Below are positions 8,060 through 17,861 of a stretch of DNA of 21,342 bases, one piece after another. Each line of letters opens with the position of its first letter. The stretch's first letter is position 1. Source of the DNA: Chara braunii (lineage: Eukaryota > Streptophyta > Charophyceae > Charales > Characeae); the NCBI GenBank assembly GCA_003427395.1, contig BFEA01000025.1:4866317-4887658 (forward strand). Direction: 5' to 3'. A program made the translations under genes and the position numbers. Below the pieces are notes generated by a model. That model was given only the letters and a program-made list of their open reading frames with translations. It made no database searches and was not told where the DNA came from.

Positions 8060-8580
8060 AAAGTTGAGCATTGTTTTTAAAATGAATGACTTAAATCTTT
8101 GGATGTTTCTTCTAAGGGAGGTTCATGCCAAAAGACTAAGCATGTTTCTAAGATGAATGGTTGAGTCTGAAGCCACTAATACTTAATGGGAACTGAGAAT
8201 ATGACTCTCTATATTTTGATTATTAATATATATATCTATACAAACAAGGTTAGTCGCACATTGTTTCTAAGTTGAATGATATGACTATACCCTTATCACA
8301 AACAATAGAATATAGTTAAGAGTTATAAATGGAGGCAACCTGGGCCGATTGAGCATTATTTCTAAGATGAATGACTCATCTCTACTCCCACTTTGAACAC
8401 TAAGTGCAAAAGGATATATACAACTTGGATATTAAACCGTTCAGGGCTGACTAGACATTGTTTTTAAGATGAATGGTCTAGTAACATGCCCAAGGAACAG
8501 AGAAGTATTTCTACAACCTGTTCGTGTATAACTATGACAAAGAGTTAGACATTGTTTTTAAGATGAGTCACCTAACTTAA
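8060..8580. repeat. hairpin array, right part (6 copies)
   Basis: Loops start at 8073, 8144, 8263, 8358, 8460 and 8554, with spacings of 71 to 119 bp. The loop GTTTCTAAGATG is nearly constant while the arms change in a paired way: AGACTAA with TTgAGTCT (8144 copy), TAGTC with GACTA (8263 copy), TGAG with CTCA (8358 copy), ACTAGAC with GTCTAGT plus an outer GGGC with GCCC (8460 copy), and GTTAG with CTAAC (8554 copy). Spacers between these copies are largely unlike one another. No ORF overlaps the array. Confidence 0.8.
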
Positions 8581-8744
8581 TACCCTATGTAAGCTAGAAT
8601 AATGGATTAATCACATGAGAGTTCAACGAACTACTTGTATATGGAAACAACTTCGGAATTTGGTGAGAGACTTACTCAAGTTGTATGTGTCTGCTTGATT
8701 GTAAGTTTAGTCCGAGTTATTTTTTGATAGATAACTGCTTTAAA

Positions 8745-9480
8745 TGCTCGTCATGTGCCGAAACTATAACAGATAGTTTAATTTCTGCATTTTGAAGTTG
8801 AATTTATTCTTTATATTCGACTTTGTATAAATTTCCGAAAGATACTTTCGCTAGGGGAAGTGTTGCCCCAATTTTTACAAATCCAAGGAGTTAACCAATT
8901 TTTATTTTTATGAAATTCAATGTTTGTCTGAGTTACATATCTTACATAGTAAAAATTTAGAAAACCTACATTTGTAGAGGAAGTGTTGACAAAAGTTTTG
9001 CTAAATCAGAGAGTTAGATAAAATTTAACTTTGTGAAGTCATAATTTATCTTAAATGTTTATAAAATTCATATTTAGCTTCATAATTTTTTTATAATAAC
9101 ACTTTCTCTAGGGGGAGTGATGCCGAAATTTCTACAAATCAAAAAAGTTAGTTGAATTTTGTTTTGGCAGAGTTTGAATTCTGTTGTTGAGTTTGTATTT
9201 GGCTTAGTATAAATTTAGGATTTTTTTTTTTTTTAAATAGAGTGTTGCACAAATTCTTACTAAATCAGAAAGTTAAACAAAATATGACTCTGTAAAGTCA
9301 AAGGTTATTAGACTTCACACCTCGTTGAGTATAAATTATGAAAGAAACTCTATCTATAAGAAGTGTTGCCTAAATTTTTATAGTTTTGAGGGTTATTATA
9401 ATTTTAGAAGAAAACGTTTTCATGATCTACCCTGTATTGGGGAGATGCTGCCAAAATTTTTCATGATCTCTTATATTATA
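8745..9480. repeat. degenerate ~125-bp AT-rich tandem repeat, about 6 copies
   Basis: The phrase (A)GTGTTGCC-AAATTTTTAC-AAATC-AGAGTTA recurs with changes from about 8858, 8981, 9115, 9241, 9360 and 9440. A shared second half contains TTTGTGAAGTT, a TTTAGTATAAATTT-like block and ACTTTCTCTAGGGG. Spacing is about 120-133 bp except the last (~80 bp). Copies are strongly diverged and AT-rich. No open frame is conserved. Confidence 0.75.
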
Positions 9481-10149
9481 TAGAGTTAACTTGAAGTGGA
9501 TAAATAATAAACCCCCATATCACATTTTATCATATTTCATCCAACCTCTCTCAAAACTAAGTTTTTTTAAACTTTAGCTAGGGGAACAAACATGTGTTGT
9601 GTTACATATCCTCTTGGTCATTTCGATTTAAGATCCGACTAATTTCAACTCGATTCTACGAGGATTATCTTTTGTTATCTTTTGATAATAGGTCGATTTA
9701 CGATTCAACTTCAACTTGTTATCGCAACTCAACCTCAGGTCTTAGCCCTTGTGGGTTGAATTACTTCTTTAAAATTTTTATCCAAACTTTTATTAAATGA
9801 ATATTTAAAAAGGACTGAGCGTTTTTTTTTTTAAAGGGATATAAAGGTTGGGGCTTGTATGAATAAGGCAAGAGGTACGAGTGCAGAGAGTGGTTAACGT
9901 TAATCCCGTGACGTGCGTGATCTATTGATGTCGAATCTGTTTGTGATTGCTTATATGTTTCGTGATATGAAGTCAGGATTGACTTGCCTGTGATCATTCT
10001 TATATATTTCAAAGGAAGTCACACTGTGATTGTAAGAGTGGTCGCCTCGCGTCCTGCTTCCACGTTATAATTATATTTTGCATAACCGAGTGGTCTACTT
10101 TGACTGTGCATAAGGATTAAAAAAAGAAAGACTTATTTTATTTTTGTTT
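9481..10149. other. AT-rich stretch without recognised features
   Basis: I see no conserved domain, RNA gene or repeat family. Two short frames (9594-9800 plus, 9761-10012 minus) lack motifs and overlap each other. Confidence 0.5.
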
Positions 10150-10435
10150 TTAAAACATTTATAGTTAGACGTTGATGTTCATGACGATTGTCAAAATCAA
10201 ACCTCTTGACCTTCCCGAAGACCTCCAAAGATGGAGTCCCGTCCCAAACGTCAATGGCATCTCTTTGCCACAAAAGGTCGAAGCCCGCCTACCGCTCACT
10301 CTCGGAGGGTGCAAAAAATTGTAGGTCTTGCAATCGCATTCACGAGCGTCAAGAGATTGACCTCTCAATACGTGTATCAACCGACACTTAAGTGTCGAAG
10401 CCGGTCCTCAAAATTATTAAGGTCCTCGTAGTAAT
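10150..10435 (-). pseudogene. unrecognised decayed coding stretch
   Basis: On the minus strand, protein-like reading moves between frames. One part (about 10300-10365) gives RECDCKTYNFLHPPR. The next (10288 down to ~10150), in another frame, gives GFDLLWQRDAIDVWDGTP followed by SLEVFGKVKRFDFD. A TAG at 10289-10291 and a frame change separate them. The second stretch has a balanced residue composition with tryptophans and charged residues, unlike chance translation of AT-rich DNA. I do not recognise the family. It may be a broken gene or transposon-encoded protein. Confidence 0.3.
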
Positions 10436-10592
10436 GGGTACACATGGCTAGTCAATATGACAAGGCCTATGTCGCAGCGATATATATTCAAAGTCTCTCG
10501 CGTGATGCCCGTCTACTTTTATTGTCAAGAGGTTATGGGTCAGATGTGGAAAAAAAACTAGGCACGACTTACATATGAAATCTGGTTTATTT

Positions 10593-11052
10593 TTATGAAG
10601 TGTATCGTTGGTTAGATGAACCGCCCTCGTTGATCGGCGCGAGCCGTGCTTGGGAGATCAGCCCCCAGAGCGTCGGGTCGCGCACTTGTTTGATCAAGGC
10701 GTTCGACCGCAAGTACCCCCTATGTTCAACGAATAAGAACTCCCTCGATGAGCCACCTCTGCCATTGCACTTAAAAAACTTTCGCTTATGGTTCGGCCAG
10801 ACCACCTCTGGATACGCTCACCTAAGGGATGGTGACAGTTCCCAAGGGTGGAGGTAAGTTGTGCCTCGCGTGACTCCTATCCTAATGTTGAGGTTCATGA
10901 GAGGTACGGTTGACGCACTCGGCTGGAGTTGCGAAAACTCCCTTGCGAAAAAATTATCCTGCGTGACGCGGCCAAGAGGGTCCCTATGCAGGACTGATGC
11001 TCTTGACACCGTGACCCTTAAGTTTGGTAATAGGTTTCTGCAAATTGAATGA
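10593..11052. other. GC-rich island, open on both strands, product unknown
   Basis: On the plus strand one frame runs from 10600 to 11052 with a single TAA at 10855-10857. On the minus strand one frame runs from 11132 to 10593 with a single stop at 10818-10820. Neither translation shows a motif I recognise, and both use codons ending in G or C, so composition does not decide the strand. A good plus-strand splice donor (GAG-GTAAGTTG) starts at 10854, exactly where the plus frame would otherwise stop, which would suit an exon end. The 3' boundary of both frames runs into the artefactual duplication beginning near 10991. Confidence 0.3.
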
Positions 11053-11222
11053 TTTGCGCTTGTATCTAATATTTTTTCTAAGTTATTGAAGTGGTTACAA
11101 ACACACTGCTCATTTGCATTTATAATAAACACATGTGGAAAAAATACATTCCTTTATTTTTCACACATACATTAAGGAAAAAAACAAAGTAAAAATAGAT
11201 CATTAAGGTTGTGTTTTCATGC
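10991..11222. repeat. first copy of an artefactual 232-bp duplication
   Basis: This segment is repeated at 11260-11491 with an offset of 269 bp. The copies are identical from 10999 on; the first eight bases differ at three positions, next to the adaptor in the second copy. The adaptor between them shows that both come from mate-pair reads joined wrongly, so the genome probably has one copy. Confidence 0.9.
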
Positions 11223-11259
11223 TGTCTCTTATACACATCTAGATGTGTATAAGAGACAG
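11222..11259. other. Nextera mate-pair junction adaptor (contaminant)
   Basis: 11222-11240 reads CTGTCTCTTATACACATCT, the 19-bp Tn5 mosaic end used in Nextera libraries. 11241-11259 is its exact reverse complement. The two joined are the circularisation junction adaptor of Nextera mate-pair libraries. It is vector sequence left in the assembly, not biology. Minus-strand translation across it gives SYTHLDVYKRQ, a peptide I recall as a recurrent contaminant in predicted protein sets. Confidence 0.98.
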
Positions 11260-11491
11260 GAACAGAGGCTCTTGACACCGTGACCCTTAAGTTTGGTAAT
11301 AGGTTTCTGCAAATTGAATGATTTGCGCTTGTATCTAATATTTTTTCTAAGTTATTGAAGTGGTTACAAACACACTGCTCATTTGCATTTATAATAAACA
11401 CATGTGGAAAAAATACATTCCTTTATTTTTCACACATACATTAAGGAAAAAAACAAAGTAAAAATAGATCATTAAGGTTGTGTTTTCATGC
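11260..11491. repeat. second copy of the artefactual 232-bp duplication
   Basis: The copy continues directly from the adaptor and repeats 10991-11222; the real flank resumes at CTCTCGACATAC from 11492. The minus-strand frame 11120-11401 exists only because of this join and should not be annotated as a gene. Confidence 0.9.
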
Positions 11492-12485
11492 CTCTCGACA
11501 TACAATATTTAGTATCGCTACGTTTAGTTAAACATTCATATTTTTTTATTTTTTTTTACCATCATCTAAATATGGTGAACACTATGTAAAAAGATAAAAA
11601 AGAAAAGAAAAAATTATCAATGTTTTTCACTTGAAGGATACATTTATTGTCCAACAATCAAGTTACCAAATAAAATGAAACAAAATATGTGTCATTAAGG
11701 TAAAATGATCTGGTTAACACTAGGATAACTATAACTCAGTGTGCAATGAATATTTTTTCCAAATTAAGCCGAGAGCAAAAACCTTAACACCTAAATTCAC
11801 CTTAAGCTAAGTCAAACTTTTACCAATTTACAAGGTAAGGGCATTGATCTCAAACCTGGAATGATGGTGAACATAAAATCTCGCTATGAAAAATAAATTT
11901 GCAGATGGTTGAACATTGGAAAGTGAATTATTAAACTTAGGTATATGTGAATTGGTGATCAAATAAAAAATTAAAGGAAACATTCTAAGAGGCAGGAAAA
12001 AACTTGGGTTTATACCTATATGAGCATGTATTTTGGTCATAAATTGAAAAACAAATGTTTTACTTTGAGTTGGATGTCATAGAGTTTTTCAATTAATTCC
12101 AATTGCTAAACTGACCCAAAGTCTGAGAGTTTATGTGTGAAGACCGCATTAATAAATTGACTTTGAGATTCTTTATCAACAAAAATACGAAACCTCTTCT
12201 AAAAGAACTTTCTTTTTCATTTGCCTTTGACAACCCGCTGACTCCTTGCACCACTGATACATACTCATACAGAACGGAGTATTGCAACGAGATCCTTAAA
12301 AATTGCTATCTGTCTGACTCCTCTTAAAAAAATTTGTCCCTCAGTCAAACCTTTTGGTTTAAGTGGCATAAAAAACTTTCAATTTCATCATACTTGGATT
12401 TGGATAAGTCCCTTGGCACTGAAACCCTACAAAAATGAAAGTTGGTAAACCAAGAAAGTGATAGTACACAGTACATATTATAGAC
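11492..12485. other. AT-rich stretch without recognised features
   Basis: No coding motif, RNA gene or clear repeat was found. Short frames on both strands (for example 11828-12040 minus, 12133-12327 plus) have no recognisable content. Confidence 0.5.
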
Positions 12486-12529
12486 TTACTTTACATGACG
12501 ATACTCAATGACTAAGAATGTGAAAAGTG

Positions 12530-12735
12530 AAAAATGAAAAATGATTGAGAGTATAAATTGCAGTTTGAGTATAGCCTTCATAGATTGACTAAAGTGGTAT
12601 GAGACGGTACGGGAACTAGTACCGAGTTGGATAAATATACAACCTATGATAATAGGTCGATCACTTGGCTTGACAAACTTAACAGATACATAGCCAAAAT
12701 CGTACTTAGTAAAAAAACGGTTTAAATTACCCAAC
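12530..12735 (-). pseudogene. possible Ty1/copia reverse transcriptase C-terminal remnant
   Basis: The minus-strand translation contains DRPIIIGCIFIQLGTSSRTV followed by SYHFSQSMKAILKL. This resembles the conserved copia segment that runs YR-x2-IG-x2-YL, T-RPD-I, then S-QFM, just after the catalytic core. Catalytic motifs are not present and the similarity fades on both sides. A second copia-like fragment on the same strand near 21 kb is too far away to be the same copy. This call rests on pattern resemblance only. Confidence 0.3.
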
Positions 12736-12752
12736 TAGACATGTATGTCTAG
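12735..12752. other. perfect palindrome
   Basis: CTAGACAT and ATGTCTAG pair around a GT spacer. The arm CTAGAC is also the arm seen in the 8460 hairpin copy, but the conserved loop is absent, so I do not count it in that array. Confidence 0.7.
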
Positions 12753-13018
12753 CCATCAAAAAGATAAGTCGTTTGTTCCCACCCCAACCAAATACACGCA
12801 AAAATATGTCTTATTATAGAAACTATGTACATTTTTTCTTTATTTATTTCATACAATTTCATAGCAGCACCGATTGGTGCTATTATTGATTTGACAACCT
12901 TACTATATGCATATGGATGGGATAACCCAACCATACACATTCAATCAACCCCCGATTAATCATATCTACCTCCTTATTGTTTTTAACCTTAATTGTCAAT
13001 ATACTTGCATACCGTTAT

Positions 13019-13054
13019 GAGGTATGGCCCGATCAAATTATATGATCATACCTC
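13019..13054. other. two-step hairpin
   Basis: The outer arms GAGGTAT and ATACCTC enclose the inner arms GATCA and TGATC around an AATTATA loop, with a short bulge on the left side only. It lies in AT-rich DNA with no gene nearby. Confidence 0.6.
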
Positions 13055-13650
13055 AACTAATCGATCACATATGAACGAACCATCCCACTTGTATACTACT
13101 TACCAAAGCTCGTAAACTATCACCAACATAAGAAAACATCCTCTTTCACATAAACTATGGCATACCTTCACATGAACCTAAGTTAATTAATTTACCTTTC
13201 AAGGTTCATGTGCCTGCAACTACCCATTTTCAAAATGGATTGCTGCTCGAAAATGGCTCACGCCCAAAACGTTTTTACAACTTTTGTCAGTAAGAGCACT
13301 ACTCGTATTTATGTGAACTGATGATTTAATACAAATCTCGTAGAAAATAGCATACCCTGGGCCCACCTCCCAACAACATGGGCTCAACCAGAGTATGCAT
13401 AGGCCGTATTTCCCGGACACACCTGATTGACCTCGTGCTTGCAACTTATGAATGTGTAATTTTTCCAACCTTATGAATGAATGTGTCATGATATGAAAAA
13501 CACAAATAGCCATAAATAAAGTTTTCATAGTATGTTTGGTGGAAAAAGCAGGGCTTGGAAAAAAAAGCAAGGCGAATTGGCTATACCTAGACATAATGTA
13601 GTAGAAAGCAGTGGGGCACATAAAATGTAATGCCATTGAATCAATAGAAT

Positions 13651-13661
13651 ACACACTCACA

Positions 13662-13699
<38 letters not shown>

Positions 13700-13704
13700 C
13701 ATAC
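13651..13704. repeat. (CA)n microsatellite
   Basis: ACACACTCACACTCAC leads into a nearly pure CA run to about 13692, then GCACACACATAC. The valine/cysteine-rich minus-strand frame across it is a product of the repeat. Confidence 0.95.
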
Positions 13705-14740
13705 AAACCTATGATGATAGTAAACATTGTACTCATGCAAGAAACTATCGCATGTCATGTCCAACTTGCTTATAGGGGTTAGAAACCTTGAACGACAATG
13801 TTTATTTGATCGCAGTCGCCATGCGCTTGTGTTCATAGCATGTGAGAGTCACAATACCTGTGACATCAACACAAATTATGCATAGTGACTGTAATGGTGA
13901 TATTTTGATGTGGTGCCTGTACATACCACACCCAAAAATTACAAGGAAGGGTGCAACATAATGTAGGACCCTTTAGTTTTTAGGGTGACATTTTCATGTT
14001 TTCTTTCAAGTTTCTAGGCTTCTTGTTCTATAGACAATAACATAAATTCATATATTATATTTTCTCCCATATCCTCAATTAAGTTTCAAAGGACCAAAAA
14101 AAAAAAGCGGAATGGCGATGGATAAAAGACACATTGGGTCACTTTTGTTCATGCTTAATGTAGATGATTGGACGACTTAGGCGTTGAATGTCAACCACAG
14201 TTTTCTTAAAATTCAGCTCATGACATCCTTTTTTTTATAAAGTTGACATGTCCACTTTGTATTCTCTATCTTGTGTCGTACTCCGTTTAATTTCCTTGTT
14301 TTGTCTTAAGTTCGGTGTAATAGTTTTTTAAATGGTTGTGTCTCTCATTTTTGCCCATACATATTGACATAATTGATGCATACTCATCTGAGGATGAATG
14401 ATGCACATGTCCGAAGGAGCACGAATATGAGGAATAGGAATTATGGCAAACAATTCAATTAACAACTAAGCAATGAGCATCCATAGTAGAACAATATGAT
14501 GCAACGTAGCACAACAAAGACTAAAAGATATAACTTGACGTGACAGATTCAGACTCAACCCACACAAATATCATAACATATATCGAGTTAACAAGGAGAT
14601 GAATTGCGGTGAGAAGACAAAGGAGGAGGAAGGGGAAAAAAACAAGAAAGTAACTCGAAGGCACAAAAAATAGTATCCTCGTCCAATATTCAATAGTCGT
14701 CTCTTTAAGATGCTTGAAAATCTCCCTCTCTTTTTATCTT
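13705..14740. other. AT-rich stretch without recognised features
   Basis: No frame of note, no RNA gene and no repeat family was detected apart from an A-run near 14095-14106. Confidence 0.5.
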
Positions 14741-14744
14741 TACG

Positions 14745-14785
14745 AAATAAGAATAAGAATAAAAATAAAAATAAAAATAAAAAAA
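14745..14785. repeat. (AATAAG/AATAAA)n microsatellite
   Basis: Imperfect tandem six-base units (AATAAG shifting to AATAAA) are followed by A-rich sequence. Confidence 0.85.
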
Positions 14786-14789
14786 TGAA

Positions 14790-16170
14790 AAAAAAACAAA
14801 ATAGTGGTTACAAAGGGTCGGAGGAAAATAAGGGAACAAAAAAGGAATAAGAAGAATGCTCTCTCTCTCTCGCCAAATGTTAATGATGCTCTCAAGTACT
14901 AATTAACGAAGATGGTGGCCTCTGATACAGGTCGCTAAAGCGACATCTAAGTTATGATGCCCAAGTAAGTTTTCACTCCAGCTATAACTCGCTAGGCTCC
15001 ACACTCTCCTACCTCATACTCCTCTTATTGTTACTCTAGCTCCACTTGAGCCAAACTATAGTTTCTCTCCAACAACACGTCGCTCAAGTGTGCTCCAACA
15101 AACTGAAACTCGAATGTTGAGGACTGGCCCAACTATATACTGTCGGGTCTGACTGGGTGTCATAGAGTCGACAATCAGGACCATCCGAGCTAGTGTCCGA
15201 TTGATGGTCTTGATCACAGACCCAAGTCCTGGTCCTACAATCCTGGGCTAGAACGAGCTGCGTGAGTCTTTGTCGGATAGCTTGGTCCTCCTGCTACTGC
15301 TGCGGGAACCTGAGGACTGGATCAGGCACAAATAGGCAACTGCCTGGTCCAATCCTAGTTAGGGACGAACGTGAACTTGACCTGCCTTTGCGTGAATCAA
15401 TATTCTCTGGTCAGGATAAAGTGAAAACTCTGAACAACACATCTTAAACAAACAATAATAGAACAAAAAAAAACTCAGACCCAACTATGAATGGAAAGGC
15501 GGTTCAACATTTTTTTCCCTCGCCTTGTGTCACAGGTTTTTATAATTCACCCTCTCTGGGTTGGGGTTGGGGTTTGTGGTTTGATTGGGTCTTTCGTTGG
15601 TTTAGAGTAAGTTGGTTGGCACCTAGATTGGGGGAAAGTATGGGATTGGACGAAAGCAAGTTTTGTACCCGACGAACCTCTGAGAAAAAAATGAGTGAGG
15701 GGACGTCAGACCCAGTTTCGAGTTTGGAGCCAAATCTGGGTAACGGCCCAAGTCTCCAGGTAGAATCGTGAGGTCCCGATCTCAACTCGTGTTTTTGAAA
15801 ATATAATGGTCATGATTTCAAAAAAAAAAAAAAAACTCAGATCCAAATCAAATCAGCAAAAACATAAATAAATAAACTAACAAATGTTGAATAAAAAAAG
15901 CCAAAAAAATGTGAAGTTGGGTGTATAGGTGGTTGTGGTCTACCAAGTAATTTAACCACATGGGCTGTGTGGCTTGGGGGCTAAAGAAAAAGATGTCGGG
16001 TCCGAGCTACATAGGATGCTACGTAATTTTCACACCCGAACCAGTCTGTCAGGTTTGCTCTTCATTACAGTTTTTTCATCAACCCTTCCCCTGACTAGCC
16101 ATTTGTGTCAATCTTTAGTAATCTCCTATGCTAGTAAACATTAAAAACCCAATTCGGTTTCTCCTTATAC
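14790..16170. other. unassigned stretch, part GC-richer, small palindromes only
   Basis: A perfect palindrome GTCGCT-AA-AGCGAC lies at 14931-14944. Around 15115-15400 several GGACC/GGTCC-type short inverted repeats occur. The overlapping frames at 15487-15771 (plus) and 15540-15785 (minus) have no recognisable motif. The phrase AAAAACTCAGA(C/T)CCAA appears near 15470 and 15830, which hints at a diverged duplication. No gene can be supported. Confidence 0.45.
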
Positions 16171-16175
16171 TGCTT

Positions 16176-16262
16176 TGCTCCTCCCTCCGCTCTCCTCCTC
16201 CTCTCCCCCCTCCTCTTACCCCCTCCTCCTCTTCCCCTCTCCTTCCCTTCACTACTCATACC
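16176..16262 (+). repeat. pyrimidine-rich (CCT)n-like tract
   Basis: About 85 bases are almost purely C and T on the plus strand. Similar tracts lie at about 17700-17785 and 19180-19385; the latter two precede copies of the ~135-bp dispersed repeat. Confidence 0.8.
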
Positions 16263-16329
16263 TTCGTCCATGCCCGTATGAGGAGAGAAGGTTAACAACA
16301 GTCGTATTTTTCATCACCACTCCAGGAGT

Positions 16330-16510
16330 CCCTTCACCACTTCAAGATGCAGCCAGCGTGCCTAAACAGGTGGTTTTCAGGGTCTTCGGAGCTTTCACCA
16401 CTTCAGGACCATTCAGGATTGAAAATCCTGAATGGTCCTGAAGTGGTGAAAGTTCCGAAGACCCTGAAAACCACCTGTTTAGGCAGGCTGCATCCTGAAG
16501 TGGTGAAGGG
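16330..16510. repeat. near-perfect fold-back, ~90-bp arms, 3-nt loop
   Basis: The left arm (16330-16420) and right arm (16424-16510) are reverse complements apart from two substitutions and a 4-nt insertion (CAGC-CAGC versus CAGC context near 16355). The loop is GAA. Arms contain the phrases CCCTTCACCACTTCA, GCCTAAACAGGTGGTTTTCA and GGGTCTTCGG. A transcript from either strand would form a long double-stranded hairpin. It is not bounded by an obvious target duplication. Confidence 0.9.
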
Positions 16511-16715
16511 TGGTTTTCATGGTCTTCAGACCTTTCACCACTTCAGGACAATTCAGGATTTTCAGACTGCCCAAAACTCTCACTTGACCACTTCAGAACA
16601 CCCTTCACCACTTCACGATGCAACCTGCCTAAACAGGTGTTTTTCAGGGTCTTCGGACCTTTCACCACTTCAGGACTATTTAGGATTTTCAGACTGCCCA
16701 AAACTCTCACTTCAA
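16511..16715 (+). repeat. two further direct copies of the fold-back unit
   Basis: 16511-16585 repeats the second half of the left arm in direct orientation and continues with TTCAGACTGCCCAAAACTCT. 16607-16715 repeats nearly the whole unit and ends with the same continuation. With the fold-back arms, three direct and one inverted copy of a ~115-bp unit are present. Confidence 0.85.
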
Positions 16716-17305
16716 ATTTTTCATTCGTGAATTTTCAGCTACCCGATAACCGCTTGTGCGTATGAGTAACTTCCAAATGCACAAGAATAAATACCACTTG
16801 GAGAAGAGATAAAATATATGAATTGCTAAAAAGCATGTAAAATTTGTGGACCCTTTTTTCTGGTGTCAATTCTCACATTATTAAACCTTGGCCTAAACTA
16901 TCCCCTTTAGCCCTAAGCAGACCCTTTTTCAAATTTCAATGGTAGATAGTTTGTTGCTTGTCCTTATTACCATTCACTGTATCAGTTTCACGATATATTT
17001 GCTCTCGAGGTCCATAAAGAACAGCCTGAGAGTTCACTTTCCCACATGGCATTTTTATGCACGTGAACCTCACTGCCCAATTTGCCCCATGTCATATAAG
17101 GGATGATGAGTTCCACAAGTGGTGTTATGGTTCCTTCCAAAACAATCTTGACTAGTAAAGGAGACGTAACACCAAAAGAAACTTGCAAGAGTTATACGTA
17201 GACCAGTTGGGAAAAACAGTCACCATAACACCTACTTTCAACCAGACATAAAACCACCATTATTTAGCCCAGCTAGGCTGTTTGCACCCTCCGGTAAACC
17301 TAGGT

Positions 17306-17401
17306 GGCAAAAGCAATTGAGTTGCCCAACTCAATTGATAGGGTAGGCCTACCTGAGTTCGAAAGTCCGAGGAAGAGGGCAAAAGCAATTCAGTTGCCCA
17401 A
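17306..17401 (+). other. tRNA-like insert between 24-bp direct repeats
   Basis: A 24-bp sequence starting GGCAAAAGCAATT occurs at 17306-17329 and 17378-17401 with one difference. Between them lies a plus-strand D-arm-like element (ACTC-AATTGATA-GGGT, all four pairs), a GTAGGCCTAC palindrome and GAGTTCGAAAGTCC, close to a B box. CAATTGAGTTG and CAACTCAATTG form an 11-bp perfect stem at 17314-17337. The layout suits a miniature SINE-like insertion with target duplication, or a 72-bp tandem duplication. Confidence 0.4.
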
Positions 17402-17861
17402 TTTTCGTTGAATAATTGGATTAGAAAAACATAAGGGACATAGTGTTACCATTTATGGGGAGAAAACATGTTTGGCCCCTTATAAAATTATCGTGCAAAT
17501 GTGATATATATTGTTATGTTGGTGTCATTGTCAGGCCTGACCTTAACTACTGTTTGATGGTCCGGGTGCAGACAAAATTTCAGATAGGGAAAAAAAGGCA
17601 CAAAAATAGTAGTCATCACTCCTAACTTGGTTGAGATTAACCTGACTCGAACGTAAACCAAAGCTTCAAAAAACCATCCATCCTAGATGTGGTGATATCT
17701 TGCTTCCACTTTTGCCCCATTCCACACTCCCCCCTCACTTCCCTTTCTCCCACCCCCTCTTCCTCTCTCTCTCCCCCCCCTTCATTTTAAGGAACATGTG
17801 ACATTATGGCCGCTTGATTTTTTTGTGTTGCTCGACATCAAAAACTCGCATTTTGCAAGTC
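17402..17861. other. non-coding stretch with a pyrimidine tract
   Basis: No motif-bearing frame is visible. 17695-17790 is strongly pyrimidine-rich and ends in a C-run followed by TTCATTTTAAGG. Confidence 0.5.

Noticed and set aside
7045-8580. CRISPR array reading of the spaced repeats
   Set aside because: Repeats are degenerate, spacing varies from 61 to 119 bp, no cas genes are present and the context is eukaryotic.
11120-11401. Minus-strand 93-residue frame
   Set aside because: It crosses the Nextera junction adaptor and includes its translation; it is an assembly product.
12735-12752. Extra member of the hairpin array
   Set aside because: Shares the CTAGAC arm but lacks the conserved loop and lies over 4 kb away.
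13220-13702. Minus-strand 160-residue frame
   Set aside because: Its start is a CA microsatellite and the rest shows no motif; length alone is not evidence in AT-poor patches.
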